Assembly: GCA_016700115.1 (NCBI GenBank)
Contig: CP064999.1
Location: 5,079,501-5,143,500, forward strand
Direction of reading: 5' to 3'
DNA: 64,000 nucleotides
Origin: Sphingobacteriales bacterium
GTDB lineage: Bacteria; Bacteroidota; Bacteroidia; Chitinophagales; UBA2359
A program made the translations under genes and the position numbers. The notes beneath the pieces were generated by a model. It was not told the DNA's origin. It ran no database searches and saw only the letters and a program-made list of their open reading frames with translations. Position 1 is the first letter of the stretch, and each line of letters starts with the position of its first letter. Below are positions 1-10,167 of the stretch, in pieces.

Positions 1-1410
1 ATGTTTAACCATGCCATGCTGAATGGTGCAGATGTTATCAGCAACAGTTGGGGAGCAGCTTCTCCGGGATTTACCCTTTCGACCAGAATGTTGGAAGCCA
101 TTCGAAAAGCAGCAACCCAGGGAAGGAACGGGAAAGGTTGTGTGATTGTATTTGCAGCCGGAAACAGCAATGTCAGTATCAGCAATTCTGCCAATCCGGA
201 TGCTATTATGGGATTTGCCACTCATCCCAATGTAATAGCGGTTTCAGCTTCGAACAGCAGAGATGAACGATCATCCTATTCCAATTATGGGAATCAAATT
301 TCGGTTTGTGCGCCCTCTAACGGTTCGGGAGGAGCCGGTATTTTGACTGCCGATGTTGGAGGAACTATGGTTTTGCCAAGTGGTACTGTGATTGACAGGG
401 GCTACGATGCCGGTGATTATACCCCCGGTTTTGGCGGAACTTCCAGTGCTTGCCCATTGGTTGCAGGAGTTTGTGCGCTTATTTTATCGGCAAATCCAAA
501 TCTTACGGCGGCACAGGTAAAGTCAATCCTCGAAAAAACAACCGACAAAATCGGAAACTCAAACGACTATAACAGCAAAGGACATTCCATCTATTTTGGT
601 TATGGAAGAATTAACTCGTTTAAAGCCGTTCAAATGGCAAAAACCGGTCAGGTTGAAGATATCACCCCTGCGCCTATTCCTCCTCCGCCTCCTCCAGCAC
701 CTAATACAACGCCCACCCCAACACCAACACCTCCGGATACTTCCCCTCCGTCAAAACCGGTCGAAAAGTTTGACCTTCCGTTTGAAAGTCTGACAGGTGC
801 CATGATGACAGGAACAAACGAAGAACATATTTACAAAGTATTGATTTCTGATACTCTCGACATAAAACTGGACTCCCCGATGGGAGATGCCAACGCTGAT
901 TTTGATCTGTATGTCCGAAAAAACGAATTGCCCGAACCCTCCCGGCGATTATATGACGATAGCAGTGTAACAGAAGGAAGCAACGAACATATTGCCTTAT
1001 CAAATGTTTCAGGACTTTATTTGGTTTTGATCAGAGCCTATCAGGGCAGCGGTGCTTATAATTTGGGAGTTGGATTTGCAAAACCAACTGCAGAAACAGG
1101 TGTGCGGTTGATTCAATTAGAAGCCCTGACCGGAGGAATTCTGCGCAAATCGGTTATGCCTGAAATAGCTTTCAGAGTCAGTACCAATAAAAAACTGACC
1201 TTTACCCTAAAAGGAGAAGACGGAACAAATATTGACCTTTATGTTAAAAAAGGCGCACGTCCTAAATGGAACGATTTTGATGGACGTGGTATAAAAGAAG
1301 GTGCAGACGAAAAAGTTGAAATTGCCAATCCCCAACCCGGAACCTATTATATCTTAGTCCGTTCCGAAAATGGGTCAGGCTATTACAATTTATGGGTAAA
1401 CTTGGTTTAA
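1..1410 (+). CDS. Subtilisin-like (S8) serine protease, 5'-truncated by window edge
   Basis: C-terminal part of a secreted subtilisin-family protease. The fragment has the region of the oxyanion-hole Asn (AAGNSN, about residue 53) and the catalytic Ser in GGTSSACPLVAG (Ser about residue 148). The Asp and His motifs are absent, so the gene must begin upstream of the window and the ATG at base 1 is probably internal. After the protease domain comes a Pro/Thr-rich linker (about residues 221-255), then two repeats resembling bacterial pre-peptidase C-terminal (PPC) domains, each with a D-x-D/N-x-D-L-Y-V type motif (about residues 262-360 and 370-469). No clear T9SS tail is visible. The protein is probably extracellular; its substrate is unknown. 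It is not closely similar to the second S8 protease at 20.2 kb beyond the catalytic domain. Confidence 0.88.
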   Translation: MFNHAMLNGADVISNSWGAASPGFTLSTRMLEAIRKAATQGRNGKGCVIVFAAGNSNVSISNSANPDAIMGFATHPNVIAVSASNSRDERSSYSNYGNQISVCAPSNGSGGAGILTADVGGTMVLPSGTVIDRGYDAGDYTPGFGGTSSACPLVAGVCALILSANPNLTAAQVKSILEKTTDKIGNSNDYNSKGHSIYFGYGRINSFKAVQMAKTGQVEDITPAPIPPPPPPAPNTTPTPTPTPPDTSPPSKPVEKFDLPFESLTGAMMTGTNEEHIYKVLISDTLDIKLDSPMGDANADFDLYVRKNELPEPSRRLYDDSSVTEGSNEHIALSNVSGLYLVLIRAYQGSGAYNLGVGFAKPTAETGVRLIQLEALTGGILRKSVMPEIAFRVSTNKKLTFTLKGEDGTNIDLYVKKGARPKWNDFDGRGIKEGADEKVEIANPQPGTYYILVRSENGSGYYNLWVNLV

Positions 1411-1658
1411 ATATAAATCGAACACTTAATTTTTATGAAATACAACCAAATGATTAAGGCAATGCTCTGATAGTGGATTAATTTGTTTTAAACCCCTTCA
1501 ATTAAAAAAAACACAATAGCCAACTATCCAAGACATCAATTCGTTGTAGTTAAATCAGAGAATCCTAAAATAAATAACTCTTTAATAATAGCTTACCCTG
1601 TATTTGTCATAAGCAGCAACATCATACTAACCAATCTGCCAAAGGCGTTAATTGACTT

Positions 1659-4400
1659 ATGAATAAATTTTCCTTGCGCTCAGTTTGTTTAATTATTTTC
1701 TCTTTACTTTTTACTATTCCGCTCTTTGCTACCCATAATCGCGCGGGTGAAATTTCTTTTGTCAGTGCACCGCTTCCGGGCCAACCCTACCGATATATAT
1801 TTACGGTAACGACCTATACCAAAATTTCAGGCGGAGGTGCAAGCAATGCAGACCGGGATACCTTAGATGTGAGTTTTGGAGACGGCAATACCGGAAAAGC
1901 TCCAAGAATAAACGGAGGTGGTAACGGTGTGCCAATTGGCAATAATATCAAACACAATATCTACGAAGTTACTCATAGTTATGCCGCACCATTTAACTAT
2001 GTTGTTTCAATGCAAGACCCCAACCGCATTGATGAAATCATCAATATACAATTAGGCAACTCTGTTGACATTCCTTTTTTTATTGAAGATACCATTTTTT
2101 TTCGCGACCCTCAGTTTTTTGGGTTCAACAGTTCTCCCATTTTGTTACAACCGCCTATAGATTTTGCCAATGTCGGATATATTTTTATTCATAACCCAAA
2201 TGCTTTTGACCCTGACGGTGACAGCCTTCATTTTCAGTTAATCCCGCCCAAACAAAACCCGTTTAATGATGTTCCTTTTTACCAATATCCTAATGAAATC
2301 AATCCGGGAGCAAATAACAGTTTTATTCTGAACCCTAATTCCGGAGAACTGATTTGGAATTCACCGCAAAGGGCAGGGATTTACAATATCGCCATCCTGA
2401 TAACCGAGTTTCGCAACGGAGTTAAAATGGGAACAATGGTCAGGGATATGCAAATCATTGTGGATGACAAACCCAACCAACCTCCTGTTTTACCTGAAAT
2501 AAAAGATACCTGTGTGGTGGTTGGTGAATTACTTCAATTCAACATCACTGCAACAGACCCCGATATTCCGGCACAGTTGATTACAATGACGGGATACGGA
2601 GGCCCATTTCAGGCTACTGTAAGTCCGGCACAACTCATCACTTCACCGGGGTTAGGTACTGTAAACGGCACGTTCTTTTGGCAAACCACCTGTGATCATA
2701 TATACAGCCAAGCCTATACAGTTGTCATTAAAGCAGAAGACAACTTTACTTCATCAGGTATTCCCCTGCCGCTTGCAGATTTGGAAACCTGGCTTATCAC
2801 AGTGGTTGCCCCTCCCCCATTAAATCTCACAGCACAAATCATAGGAAGCAATATTAAACTTGACTGGGATTTTTATCAGTGTCAGTTAAGCCCGAAATTC
2901 AGAGGATTCTCGGTTTGGCGAAGTATTGGCTGCGATTCATTATCACCGGACAGATGTTCGAGAGGACTTGGCGGTACTTCTTACCAAAAAATTGCAGAGG
3001 GAATTACGGTAAACACCTATACCGACGAAACCGCCGTTAAAGGTGTGTTATATTCTTACCGCATAGTAGCTGAGTTTGCTGATGCATTTACCAACTCAAC
3101 GCCACCAAATCCGTTAAATGTGGCTTCCGGACGGGCTTCAGAAAATATTTGTGTCGAATTGCCGAAGAATGCCCCAATTATTACCAATGTCAGTGTTGAA
3201 CAAACCCTGCCTGCTAACGGACAAATCTTTATTGCATGGACAAAACCGGTTGCTGAGGTTTTAGACACATTGGTCAATTTACCGCCCTATCGCTACGAAC
3301 TTTATCGCTCACAAGGATTTACCGGTGAAAATTATACCCTGGTACAATCCTGGACTTATGATACTTTTGCACAAGCCAATGATACAACTTTCTATGATCA
3401 GATTGCAGAATTAAATACCCTGTCCAATCCTTACCACTACAAAGTGGCTTTTTATGCCAATAATCAACCGGTTGATGAATCGGCTGCTGCTTCATCGGTT
3501 TTTTTAACTACCACCGCATCGGATAACGAATTATTATTGAGCTGGGATTTTAATGTGCCTTGGTTAAACGTTCTCTACAATATTTTCCGACAAACAGAAA
3601 CAGGGACTTTTGAAAATATTGGCAGTTCCACCACCAAAGAGTTTGTAGATTCTCAACTCCAAAACGGCAAAGAATACTGCTATTATATTGAGGCAATTGG
3701 AACTTATGCTAATCCCACCATGCCGGAGCCTTTGATTAACCTGTCTCAAATTGCATGTGGAGTTCCTGTTGATACAATACCTCCCTGCCCTCCGCTGTTG
3801 ACAGTTACGAACTACTGCGAATCCGGAGAGCCTGATATCCCTGAAATACTTTCAAACTTACTCGAATGGACCAACGCAACTCAGGTTCAATGTGATGATG
3901 ACATCATTGGCTATCAGGTCTATTTTTCTCCCCCTTTAAGTCCAGATTTTGAGCTGATAGCCACCATAGACGGCTTTGACCAAACCTTTTTTGAACATGT
4001 ACTGACCAACTCCCTAGCCGGATGTTATGCAGTTGCGGCAATCGATTCTTTCAACAACCAAAGCCCTTTCAGCAATATAGTTTGTCTGAAAAATTGTGTC
4101 GAATTTGAACTGCCAAACGTGTTTACACCTAACGAAGACGGAGCAAACGATTTGTTTGTGCCCCGCAAATCAAGGTTTGTCAGCAGCATTGACTTCAAAG
4201 TGTACAACAGATGGGGTAATCTGGTGTTTGAAACTTCAAATACCAATATTGAATGGAATGGAACGGATCAGAAATCCGGCAAACAACTTTCAGAAGGGGT
4301 TTATTATTTTACCTGCGAAGTGTATGAACAAACTGCCGAAGGAGGAGAAATCATCAGTAAAACGCTGAGCGGTTTTATTCATATTATTCTCGGAAAGTAG
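1659..4400 (+). CDS. Large secreted protein with type B (gliding-type) T9SS C-terminal domain
   Basis: A 913-residue exported protein. Residues 1-25 form a Sec signal peptide ending around LFA. The body is a chain of beta-sandwich-like segments: a PKD-like stretch with FGDGNTG, cadherin/Ig-like stretches with DPDGDSLHF and TATDPDIP, then fibronectin-III-like modules. The last ~95 residues match the gliding-motility-associated (CHU_C, type B) sorting domain: NVFTPNEDGANDLF followed by VYNRWGNLVFE and WNGTD. By family knowledge such a domain sends the protein across the outer membrane through the T9SS. No enzymatic motif is seen, so adhesion or matrix function is only a guess. It stands alone, 248 bp after the upstream protease and convergent with the SPOR-like gene. 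Confidence 0.85.
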   Translation: MNKFSLRSVCLIIFSLLFTIPLFATHNRAGEISFVSAPLPGQPYRYIFTVTTYTKISGGGASNADRDTLDVSFGDGNTGKAPRINGGGNGVPIGNNIKHNIYEVTHSYAAPFNYVVSMQDPNRIDEIINIQLGNSVDIPFFIEDTIFFRDPQFFGFNSSPILLQPPIDFANVGYIFIHNPNAFDPDGDSLHFQLIPPKQNPFNDVPFYQYPNEINPGANNSFILNPNSGELIWNSPQRAGIYNIAILITEFRNGVKMGTMVRDMQIIVDDKPNQPPVLPEIKDTCVVVGELLQFNITATDPDIPAQLITMTGYGGPFQATVSPAQLITSPGLGTVNGTFFWQTTCDHIYSQAYTVVIKAEDNFTSSGIPLPLADLETWLITVVAPPPLNLTAQIIGSNIKLDWDFYQCQLSPKFRGFSVWRSIGCDSLSPDRCSRGLGGTSYQKIAEGITVNTYTDETAVKGVLYSYRIVAEFADAFTNSTPPNPLNVASGRASENICVELPKNAPIITNVSVEQTLPANGQIFIAWTKPVAEVLDTLVNLPPYRYELYRSQGFTGENYTLVQSWTYDTFAQANDTTFYDQIAELNTLSNPYHYKVAFYANNQPVDESAAASSVFLTTTASDNELLLSWDFNVPWLNVLYNIFRQTETGTFENIGSSTTKEFVDSQLQNGKEYCYYIEAIGTYANPTMPEPLINLSQIACGVPVDTIPPCPPLLTVTNYCESGEPDIPEILSNLLEWTNATQVQCDDDIIGYQVYFSPPLSPDFELIATIDGFDQTFFEHVLTNSLAGCYAVAAIDSFNNQSPFSNIVCLKNCVEFELPNVFTPNEDGANDLFVPRKSRFVSSIDFKVYNRWGNLVFETSNTNIEWNGTDQKSGKQLSEGVYYFTCEVYEQTAEGGEIISKTLSGFIHIILGK

Positions 4401-4462
4401 TTTTAACAATTTACGTCATTATGACTGGTCTATTTTAAAGTAATTGCACGGAGCTTAGCCCT

Positions 4463-4918
4463 TTACTGCTTTTCGTAAAGGAAATTCCAAATATCTGACA
4501 TGTGCAATTCAATCCTTTTGTCATCGTCCCCGTAAGCCACAATAAAAGTGTCCTTATATCCACGGGATTTTAATTCTTTTTCGGCATTAACTGCCTGATC
4601 GTAATGTGAAAACTTCCCAACAGAATAGCGATATAATCCTGAGGGCGAGATGTCTATTTTTACTTCCTCCCCGGCTACCTGATGAAAAAGAATGTCGTTT
4701 TCAGATAATGGAGTGGTAAAAGCTCCTATTTGCAACTTGAAATATATCTGACTACGGGTATATCCTGAAAGTGTCGCAGTTTCATTGGGCACCATTTCTG
4801 TTTTTGTTTTTGCTTCTGCCTTTTTCCGTTGGGCTTTCTTACTACTTTTGCAACCTGCCTGACTTAAAAGCAGTAACATACACAATACAACGACAATACC
4901 TTGGATAGCAGTTTTCAT
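4463..4918 (-). CDS. Lipoprotein with SPOR-like C-terminal domain
   Basis: A 151-residue protein if started at the ATG at 4918; an upstream ATG in frame would add twelve residues before the signal sequence. The N-terminus is a lipoprotein signal (hydrophobic run then LSQAGC), followed by a Lys-rich tether. The C-terminal ~75 residues begin with YFKLQIGAF and end with GYKDTFIVAYGDD, the pattern of SPOR-type peptidoglycan-binding domains. The same domain, with the same spacing, ends the protein at 15806-16600. Probable role: an outer-membrane-anchored, periplasmic, wall-associated protein. The assignment as SPOR is by motif only. Confidence 0.7.
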   Translation of the reverse strand: MKTAIQGIVVVLCMLLLLSQAGCKSSKKAQRKKAEAKTKTEMVPNETATLSGYTRSQIYFKLQIGAFTTPLSENDILFHQVAGEEVKIDISPSGLYRYSVGKFSHYDQAVNAEKELKSRGYKDTFIVAYGDDDKRIELHMSDIWNFLYEKQ

Positions 4919-5165
4919 ATCTGTAAAATAAATTAAGAAAAAATTAACCGGCAATCATATTTGGAAGACAGGTTTAACTGCCAAATTATCTTTTTACTGT
5001 TTAATTGTAGTTTTAATGCTGCCAAAAAATGATGAAGTCAATCCTGATTTTTTTTAGATTCTTCCAAAAATATGCCAAAAACGTTAAAAACGCCAAAAAA
5101 CAGAAGGTCAATAGCCCTTATTTTAACATAACGCAAAAGAACCTTTAAGTTAAGTTACAAATCGT

Positions 5166-6593
5166 TTATCGTTCCATCTCCTTTATTTTCTGTTTCAACC
5201 ACCCTGACAAGTTTGGTCTGTTTTCTAAGGTTTCCAAATAAGTTTTCAGTTTTTCCAAACTTTTTTTATCGTATGGTTTTTCTCTGATACTAACCAACCT
5301 GATAAAAACCTTGTAAGAGGAAAATAAAGAGTTGTACAATTTCTCTCCCAAGCCCTTATTTTTTATATAATGCCTGAAACTGTCAAGATATGACAAGATG
5401 AGGCTGTACTCTCCTCTTTCGTAAAACAACATGAGTTGCAACTGTTTGTAGGTCATTTTCAAAACGCCCAAACGTGCAAGATCTGTTTTGATTAAATAGT
5501 CAAAAGACAGGTTGAAGTCTTTTTTTAAAAAGTAAAGATTTGCTAATGTAAAGTTTAAAATTGTTTTTTTAACATCATTAGTGAGAAACCCGGAGTATTT
5601 ATGAATAAATTCTTCTGCCTGTTCTATTTGTCTTTTTTTCATAAGTTCAACAGCACCATTGTAAAAAGAAGCTGATGAGATATTGCCGGTAAAGTTAAGC
5701 TCAATTTCCAGTCCGATAGATTTCCAAAGGCTATAGTCATCCAACTTCATTAACGCCTCATTCTTAAAGCCCTCAACTAACAGGTAATGAAACAAAGCCT
5801 GAATACATTTGTATTGGACCTGATAATGCAGTTCATTGCGTTTTTCCAGGAAAAAGTTTTTTAATTCCATATAATCTTCCAATTTTTTACTCCATTGCAA
5901 TTTGTAAATCATTTCCATTGCAACCACAATCAAATCGGTTTTCTGAAATTGAAGATTCCGGATGGTAGTAAGTATTTGTGTGAATACTGAACTTGATTTG
6001 GGCAAACTGCGATTTTCTTCCAATTCACTTGCCATATTGAGCGTTGATACATAAAGCCATCTCAACCAATTTTCCAAAACCTGATTTGCGCTGTTAACTT
6101 CTATTCCGTAAAACACTTCGTTCTTCTCTTTGATTTGAAAGGTGATAAAACTAATATAATATTCCAACCAAAGAGCATTTTCATTCTTTTTTGACTTGTC
6201 TTTCAGATATTTTTCAGCAATCCGGATTTCGTAAGACAAGCTGTCTAACATATTGTTTCTATAAAGCTTGTTTATTAAGATTCGGGATTTTTCCAAAGGC
6301 TCTTGCTTCAGATAAGAAAGGGCTAAAAAGTGCTCAACGATTTCCACCAAATAAGACATGATATCTCTCAAACGCTGACTGTTAAAAGGCTCGTTTGGGT
6401 ACAATATCTTGTATAATACAGCAAGATTTAGATTCTCATCGGTAAAATCCGGATGTAACGAATGTAACAAATCAAAAAACTCTATGCATTTGCCATGTTT
6501 CTTAAAATAGGGCGAAATCACCAATTTTCGCAATTGCCTCATTTCTTTAGGAGATAGACTATTAAGAAGCACAAATAATTTGTGATTTTGCAT
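5166..6593 (-). CDS. Unknown all-helical protein, paralogue of the 12.8-14.4 kb gene
   Basis: A 475-residue soluble protein with no signal peptide or membrane segment, predicted by eye to be almost entirely helical and TPR-like. It opens with LLNSLSPKEMRQLRKL and a segment ending in FFDLLHSLHP; the protein at 12827-14356 opens with LIKSLSKSEKRFFKI and VELFDAID at matching positions, so the two are distant paralogues. I do not recognise a catalytic motif and assign no function. It is monocistronic: about 210 bp downstream is the SPOR lipoprotein, and a long AT-rich gap lies upstream. Confidence 0.75.
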   Translation of the reverse strand: MQNHKLFVLLNSLSPKEMRQLRKLVISPYFKKHGKCIEFFDLLHSLHPDFTDENLNLAVLYKILYPNEPFNSQRLRDIMSYLVEIVEHFLALSYLKQEPLEKSRILINKLYRNNMLDSLSYEIRIAEKYLKDKSKKNENALWLEYYISFITFQIKEKNEVFYGIEVNSANQVLENWLRWLYVSTLNMASELEENRSLPKSSSVFTQILTTIRNLQFQKTDLIVVAMEMIYKLQWSKKLEDYMELKNFFLEKRNELHYQVQYKCIQALFHYLLVEGFKNEALMKLDDYSLWKSIGLEIELNFTGNISSASFYNGAVELMKKRQIEQAEEFIHKYSGFLTNDVKKTILNFTLANLYFLKKDFNLSFDYLIKTDLARLGVLKMTYKQLQLMLFYERGEYSLILSYLDSFRHYIKNKGLGEKLYNSLFSSYKVFIRLVSIREKPYDKKSLEKLKTYLETLENRPNLSGWLKQKIKEMER

Positions 6594-7676
6594 ATTTAAG
6601 ATTTGTTATCTGATTTTGTGATAAAATACATCTTTATATCCTCAATTAAACCCGCTAAATTATATTTTGAAACAGAGAAAATTGACATTTTTAAAGCAAA
6701 AAAAACTATATGAAAGTTTAAAATCAAAATAAAACCCTGGAAAATGTCAATTAAAACATATTTTAAAACCGATTAGTTTAGGGTTTTTTTCTCCAAAATT
6801 TAGTTGAAAGCTACCCTAATGCTTCAGTCATTCCTTGTTCAACAAACGATTATTAAATACTTTGAGTCTTGTATTTAAGATCATCGTGTCTGGTTCTTTA
6901 ATAAAAATATATATTTCTGGACTATTTTCAGTGTGATGAAAAGTGTTTAAATAGCTTTCTAAAAAAATAAAAATAAAAAGTTTTTTTGAAAAGATTTTTT
7001 TTGCTTTTTATTTTTACATTTGCATTTCGCTTATCAATTTAAAATTTAATGAAAAAAAGTTGCGGCTTTTTTACAATAAAAGTTGATAAATATGGATAAT
7101 GGGTAATTGAGTTTACCTTCGTTAAAAAGCCAAAACTTAGATCAACAAAAAGAATTAGTTCTAATCTTAAAATTCAATGAATTGTTCTTCCTGAAAACCG
7201 GCCTATAATAAACAGAAATTGTTCCACAAACAGCCCTGAAATTCCTAACAAATGAAACATTAGAAAGAATACATAACAATATGCAGTTGGGATAATTTTA
7301 TCTAAATCGGTAAATATTAAAGGGTATAGCAGGTCAAATAGTTTGAAAAAAAGTTTAAAATTACCTGAGGGCAATCAAGGATGTCCTTTTTTTAAAAGTT
7401 TTTTTTAGCCTTTTTTGGTTTTTTTTTCCAAATACAGTATTCAGAGCACTTTAACTTTGCATCCAAGCTTTGTAGGCTGTTTTGGGGATGCTCTAAAAAC
7501 CATAATTATGACTAATAAACAACGGTCTTTTTTTCTGTTTTAAATGTATATCCATAAAAAAAGGAAAGGTTGATAGAAGTAGTAAAATAGCAAATGGTAA
7601 ACAGAAATCTTTTTAACGATAAACAAAACCGGTTTGATTGTTCTCTGCTTGTTTTAACAACCAAAAACACACTGCA
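6594..7676. other. Long AT-rich intergenic region with promoter-like boxes
   Basis: About 1.08 kb without a convincing gene, between divergent genes. It is strongly AT-rich with many A and T runs. Two matches to the Bacteroidota -7 box TAnnTTTG lie on the plus strand: TACATTTG at 7015-7022 and TAACTTTG at 7452-7459. The second would give the thioredoxin-like gene a leader of roughly 210 nt. A 66-codon hydrophobic minus-strand frame at 7174-7374 is probably chance. Confidence 0.5.
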
Positions 7677-9086
7677 ATGACAACATTAACCACTTCTAAA
7701 CATCTAATATTTTTTAGAATAATTGCACTTGTAGCATTTATTTTGTTTACCGTTTGTGGATTACAACTTGCGGTTGCTTGTTCTGTTAGTTTTCAAAGTC
7801 AACCCACCAATCAGGGTTCAGAATATTCCCCTGATTCATTTTGCCATCCCAAAAAAGACGGGGTTTCTTTTTTTACAGGTAGTATGGAAAAGATTATAGG
7901 GAATAACAATCTCATTTACCTGCCTGTTTTTGTATATGTTTATGCCGGTTATAAACCTGATTGTCGCCGTATGCAAAATAATGTATTTGACAAAAAAGAA
8001 GTAGGCGAATTTTTCAATAAAAACTTTTTGAATGTCAAGATTAATCTTCATTCAGAAGATGGTTTTAAACTTTACAATGATTATTCACTGAAAAATTTTC
8101 CGGCTTATTTGTTTTTAAACCGGTTTGGAGAAGTGATAGACCAATCTTACGGATATATAGAAGCTACTGAATTTCTAAAATTCGGCAAACAAGCTTTATA
8201 CAAATTTCAATCACAGGATAATACTCATTTCATTCAGGTAAGTCAGCCTATTGAAGGAGATGAAGTTTCTAATAATTTTGATCAACAATTCAAAAGCCTG
8301 ATTGAATATAATATCTTGTATGAAAACGGATATACAGAAAAGGATTTTTTATACAATTATGCTTATTTGCTGAAAAAATTCAACCAACCAAACCAACATA
8401 TTGCAGACCAATATGTATCCCAGTTATTACACAGCGGATTTTCAATGTCCAAAAATATTCAGTTTATTTTTGACTTTTCAGACAATACTCAAACCAATGC
8501 TTTTCAGGTTTTACTTAAAAACTATAACTACTATATCAAATTCCTCGATGAAGAACGGATAAATTTGCGGATAAAAGAGTCGGTAAAAATGTCTGTAATT
8601 TTAGCGGCTATGAACAGAAATGTGAAAGAAATGGAGCAAGCATTATCCTATTTGAAGTTGGTTAATTTTCGCGATTCTGAGGAATATATATTTTGTATGA
8701 GGGCTACTTTTTATGAAAAAACCGGTAATTGGAGAGAGTTCAGCACTTTAGTTTTAGATTATTTTAAAAATCCAAATAGTATTGACCATCAATTACTGGA
8801 CATGTTTTCAAGAAAATTTGCGGTAAACTCTATAAACGAGCTTAAACTTGAAAAAGCGCTGATATGGTCTAAGGGATTAGTTAACGAATACCCGACAAAC
8901 TATAAGTACAGAGAAACTTATGCAGCTTTATTGTATAGGCTGAATAAAACAACAAAGGCTTTGAAAGAAGCGGAAACTGCAAAATTATTAGCTCAAAAAC
9001 ATGGACTTGATTATTCTTCTACGCTTTACCTGATCGAAACTATTCTGAGTAATAAAAAGCTGACTCAGCAATTCGTTGAAGATTAA
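7677..9086 (+). CDS. Exported thioredoxin-fold protein with helical C-terminal region
   Basis: A 469-residue protein from the ATG at 7677; the frame also opens at a TTG 39 bp upstream, but the ATG sits directly before the signal sequence. Residues about 12-35 form a signal peptide or anchor. Residues about 75-170 resemble a thioredoxin_7/DUF255-like fold: the active-site loop reads AGYKPDCRRM, followed by the characteristic NFPAYLFLNRFGEV. The canonical WCxxC loop is degenerate: only the second Cys is present, so a dithiol oxidoreductase activity is unlikely. The remaining ~280 residues look helical and TPR-like. It may act as a periplasmic binding or chaperone protein. A clear terminator follows. 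Confidence 0.7.
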   Translation: MTTLTTSKHLIFFRIIALVAFILFTVCGLQLAVACSVSFQSQPTNQGSEYSPDSFCHPKKDGVSFFTGSMEKIIGNNNLIYLPVFVYVYAGYKPDCRRMQNNVFDKKEVGEFFNKNFLNVKINLHSEDGFKLYNDYSLKNFPAYLFLNRFGEVIDQSYGYIEATEFLKFGKQALYKFQSQDNTHFIQVSQPIEGDEVSNNFDQQFKSLIEYNILYENGYTEKDFLYNYAYLLKKFNQPNQHIADQYVSQLLHSGFSMSKNIQFIFDFSDNTQTNAFQVLLKNYNYYIKFLDEERINLRIKESVKMSVILAAMNRNVKEMEQALSYLKLVNFRDSEEYIFCMRATFYEKTGNWREFSTLVLDYFKNPNSIDHQLLDMFSRKFAVNSINELKLEKALIWSKGLVNEYPTNYKYRETYAALLYRLNKTTKALKEAETAKLLAQKHGLDYSSTLYLIETILSNKKLTQQFVED

Positions 9087-9164
9087 GCCAAAAAAATTTC
9101 CTGCTATCGTTGCATGTTAATTTTTAACATGAAGCGTAAATAACAGGCTGTCTTGATTGTAGGC

Positions 9165-9190
9165 AGACCCGGTTTAATGCCGGGTCTTTT
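9165..9190 (+). terminator. Rho-independent terminator after the thioredoxin-like gene
   Basis: A perfect 8-bp stem, AGACCCGG (9165-9172) and CCGGGTCT (9180-9187), with a 7-nt loop, is followed directly by a T-rich tract. It lies between convergent genes. The opposite strand lacks a U tract after the stem, so it mainly serves the plus strand. Confidence 0.85.
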
Positions 9191-9949
9191 TTATTTTTTT
9201 TTATGGAGTTGCGGAACCATAACTCCAACCAACGCACCTACTGCATAGCCTGTTAAAACATCTGATAAATAGTGTTTTCCGCCTCTCACCCTTAAAAATC
9301 CGGTTATTGCCGGCAGTAAAGCAGCACCTGTCCAAATATATGGTTTGTATTTGGAGTTTGGGTAATAATCGGCAAACATCTTTGCTGTCATAAAAGAGGC
9401 TGCTGCGCTGGCAGAAGCATGGCCGGAAAAATAAGAAGAGGTGGCATCCCTGCCTAATTTTTTATGCATTGGGGCATTGGGATTAAAAACAAAAGGGCGC
9501 TTTCGTTTAAACAACTCCTTAGTCAGACTTGTAAGCGCTGCATTTACAAGATATGTTTCCAAACCAATAAGGGCTAACTTTGATGTGTGTTTGCGCATGT
9601 TGTTATCTATTAATAAAATCAAAGGCGAAGCCATAGAAGTGTACATTAAAACATCACTGCCTGTCTGAGCAGGAATAGACCAAAAGCGTGTAGCAAAACG
9701 GTCAAAGGCTGGAATGGATTTTACATCAAGTTGAGCAATTTCTTCAGGTGTCAGTCTTGGTTTGTTTTTTTTCATCCATTCAGATAATCCCGTACCTCCA
9801 ACTCCAAAAACAGATAAAGGCACTTCCGTATGCCACTTCAAACGGTAGGGGTCAGGAGACATCTGGGCCTTAACCGGATGTAAAAAAACGTGGCTAAAAA
9901 TTAAAAAAACCCACCAAATTTGTCTGTTGCTTTGTCTGACCCTTTTCAT
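9191..9949 (-). CDS. PAP2-family phosphatase (phosphatidic-acid / lipid-phosphate phosphatase type)
   Basis: A 252-residue exported protein with a signal peptide (residues 1-28, ending VKAQ). The three PAP2 motifs are in order: KELFKRKRP (KxxxxRP-type motif 1, about residue 147), YFSGHAS (motif 2 with the catalytic-acid His) and RVRGGKHYLSDVLTG (motif 3 with the nucleophilic His). The family hydrolyses lipid phosphates or undecaprenyl pyrophosphate; which one cannot be told here. The hydrophobic segments near motif 3 suggest membrane association. It is divergent from the BatA-like gene at 10168. Confidence 0.88.
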   Translation of the reverse strand: MKRVRQSNRQIWWVFLIFSHVFLHPVKAQMSPDPYRLKWHTEVPLSVFGVGGTGLSEWMKKNKPRLTPEEIAQLDVKSIPAFDRFATRFWSIPAQTGSDVLMYTSMASPLILLIDNNMRKHTSKLALIGLETYLVNAALTSLTKELFKRKRPFVFNPNAPMHKKLGRDATSSYFSGHASASAAASFMTAKMFADYYPNSKYKPYIWTGAALLPAITGFLRVRGGKHYLSDVLTGYAVGALVGVMVPQLHKKK

Positions 9950-10154
9950 ATTGATACTTAAATTTTGCGCACAATATACTTAGTAAAATTCATCTCTTGC
10001 TTTTAAATACCATTATGTCCATTTTTGCTCCCCGTTTTATCAAGTATCTTTTTTAACTCTTATTTTTAAAACCGGTAACGAAGTAAAACTGAACTGATGT
10101 TTGATAAATCGTTTTGCCCTGCAACAAAGCAGATAAAAAAATGGTTTCTTATCG

Positions 10155-10162
10155 TAATTTTG
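10155..10162 (+). promoter_or_regulatory. TAnnTTTG -7 box abutting the start codon
   Basis: TAATTTTG matches the Bacteroidota -7 consensus and ends five bases before the ATG at 10168. A start of transcription 4-7 nt after the box would fall at or next to the A of the ATG, implying a leaderless mRNA. This also argues against the upstream in-frame ATGs at 10114 and 10141 as translation starts. Confidence 0.6.
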
Positions 10163-10167
10163 CATCC

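Noticed and set aside
660..740. Pro/Thr-coding CCT/ACC run as a variable-number repeat
   Set aside because: Imperfect, short and in frame as a linker between protease and C-terminal domains; linkers of this kind are ordinary.
7174..7374. 66-codon hydrophobic ORF on the minus strand
   Set aside because: Lies in a very AT-rich gap where Phe/Leu/Ile codons arise by chance; no conserved pattern and no clear promoter or start context.
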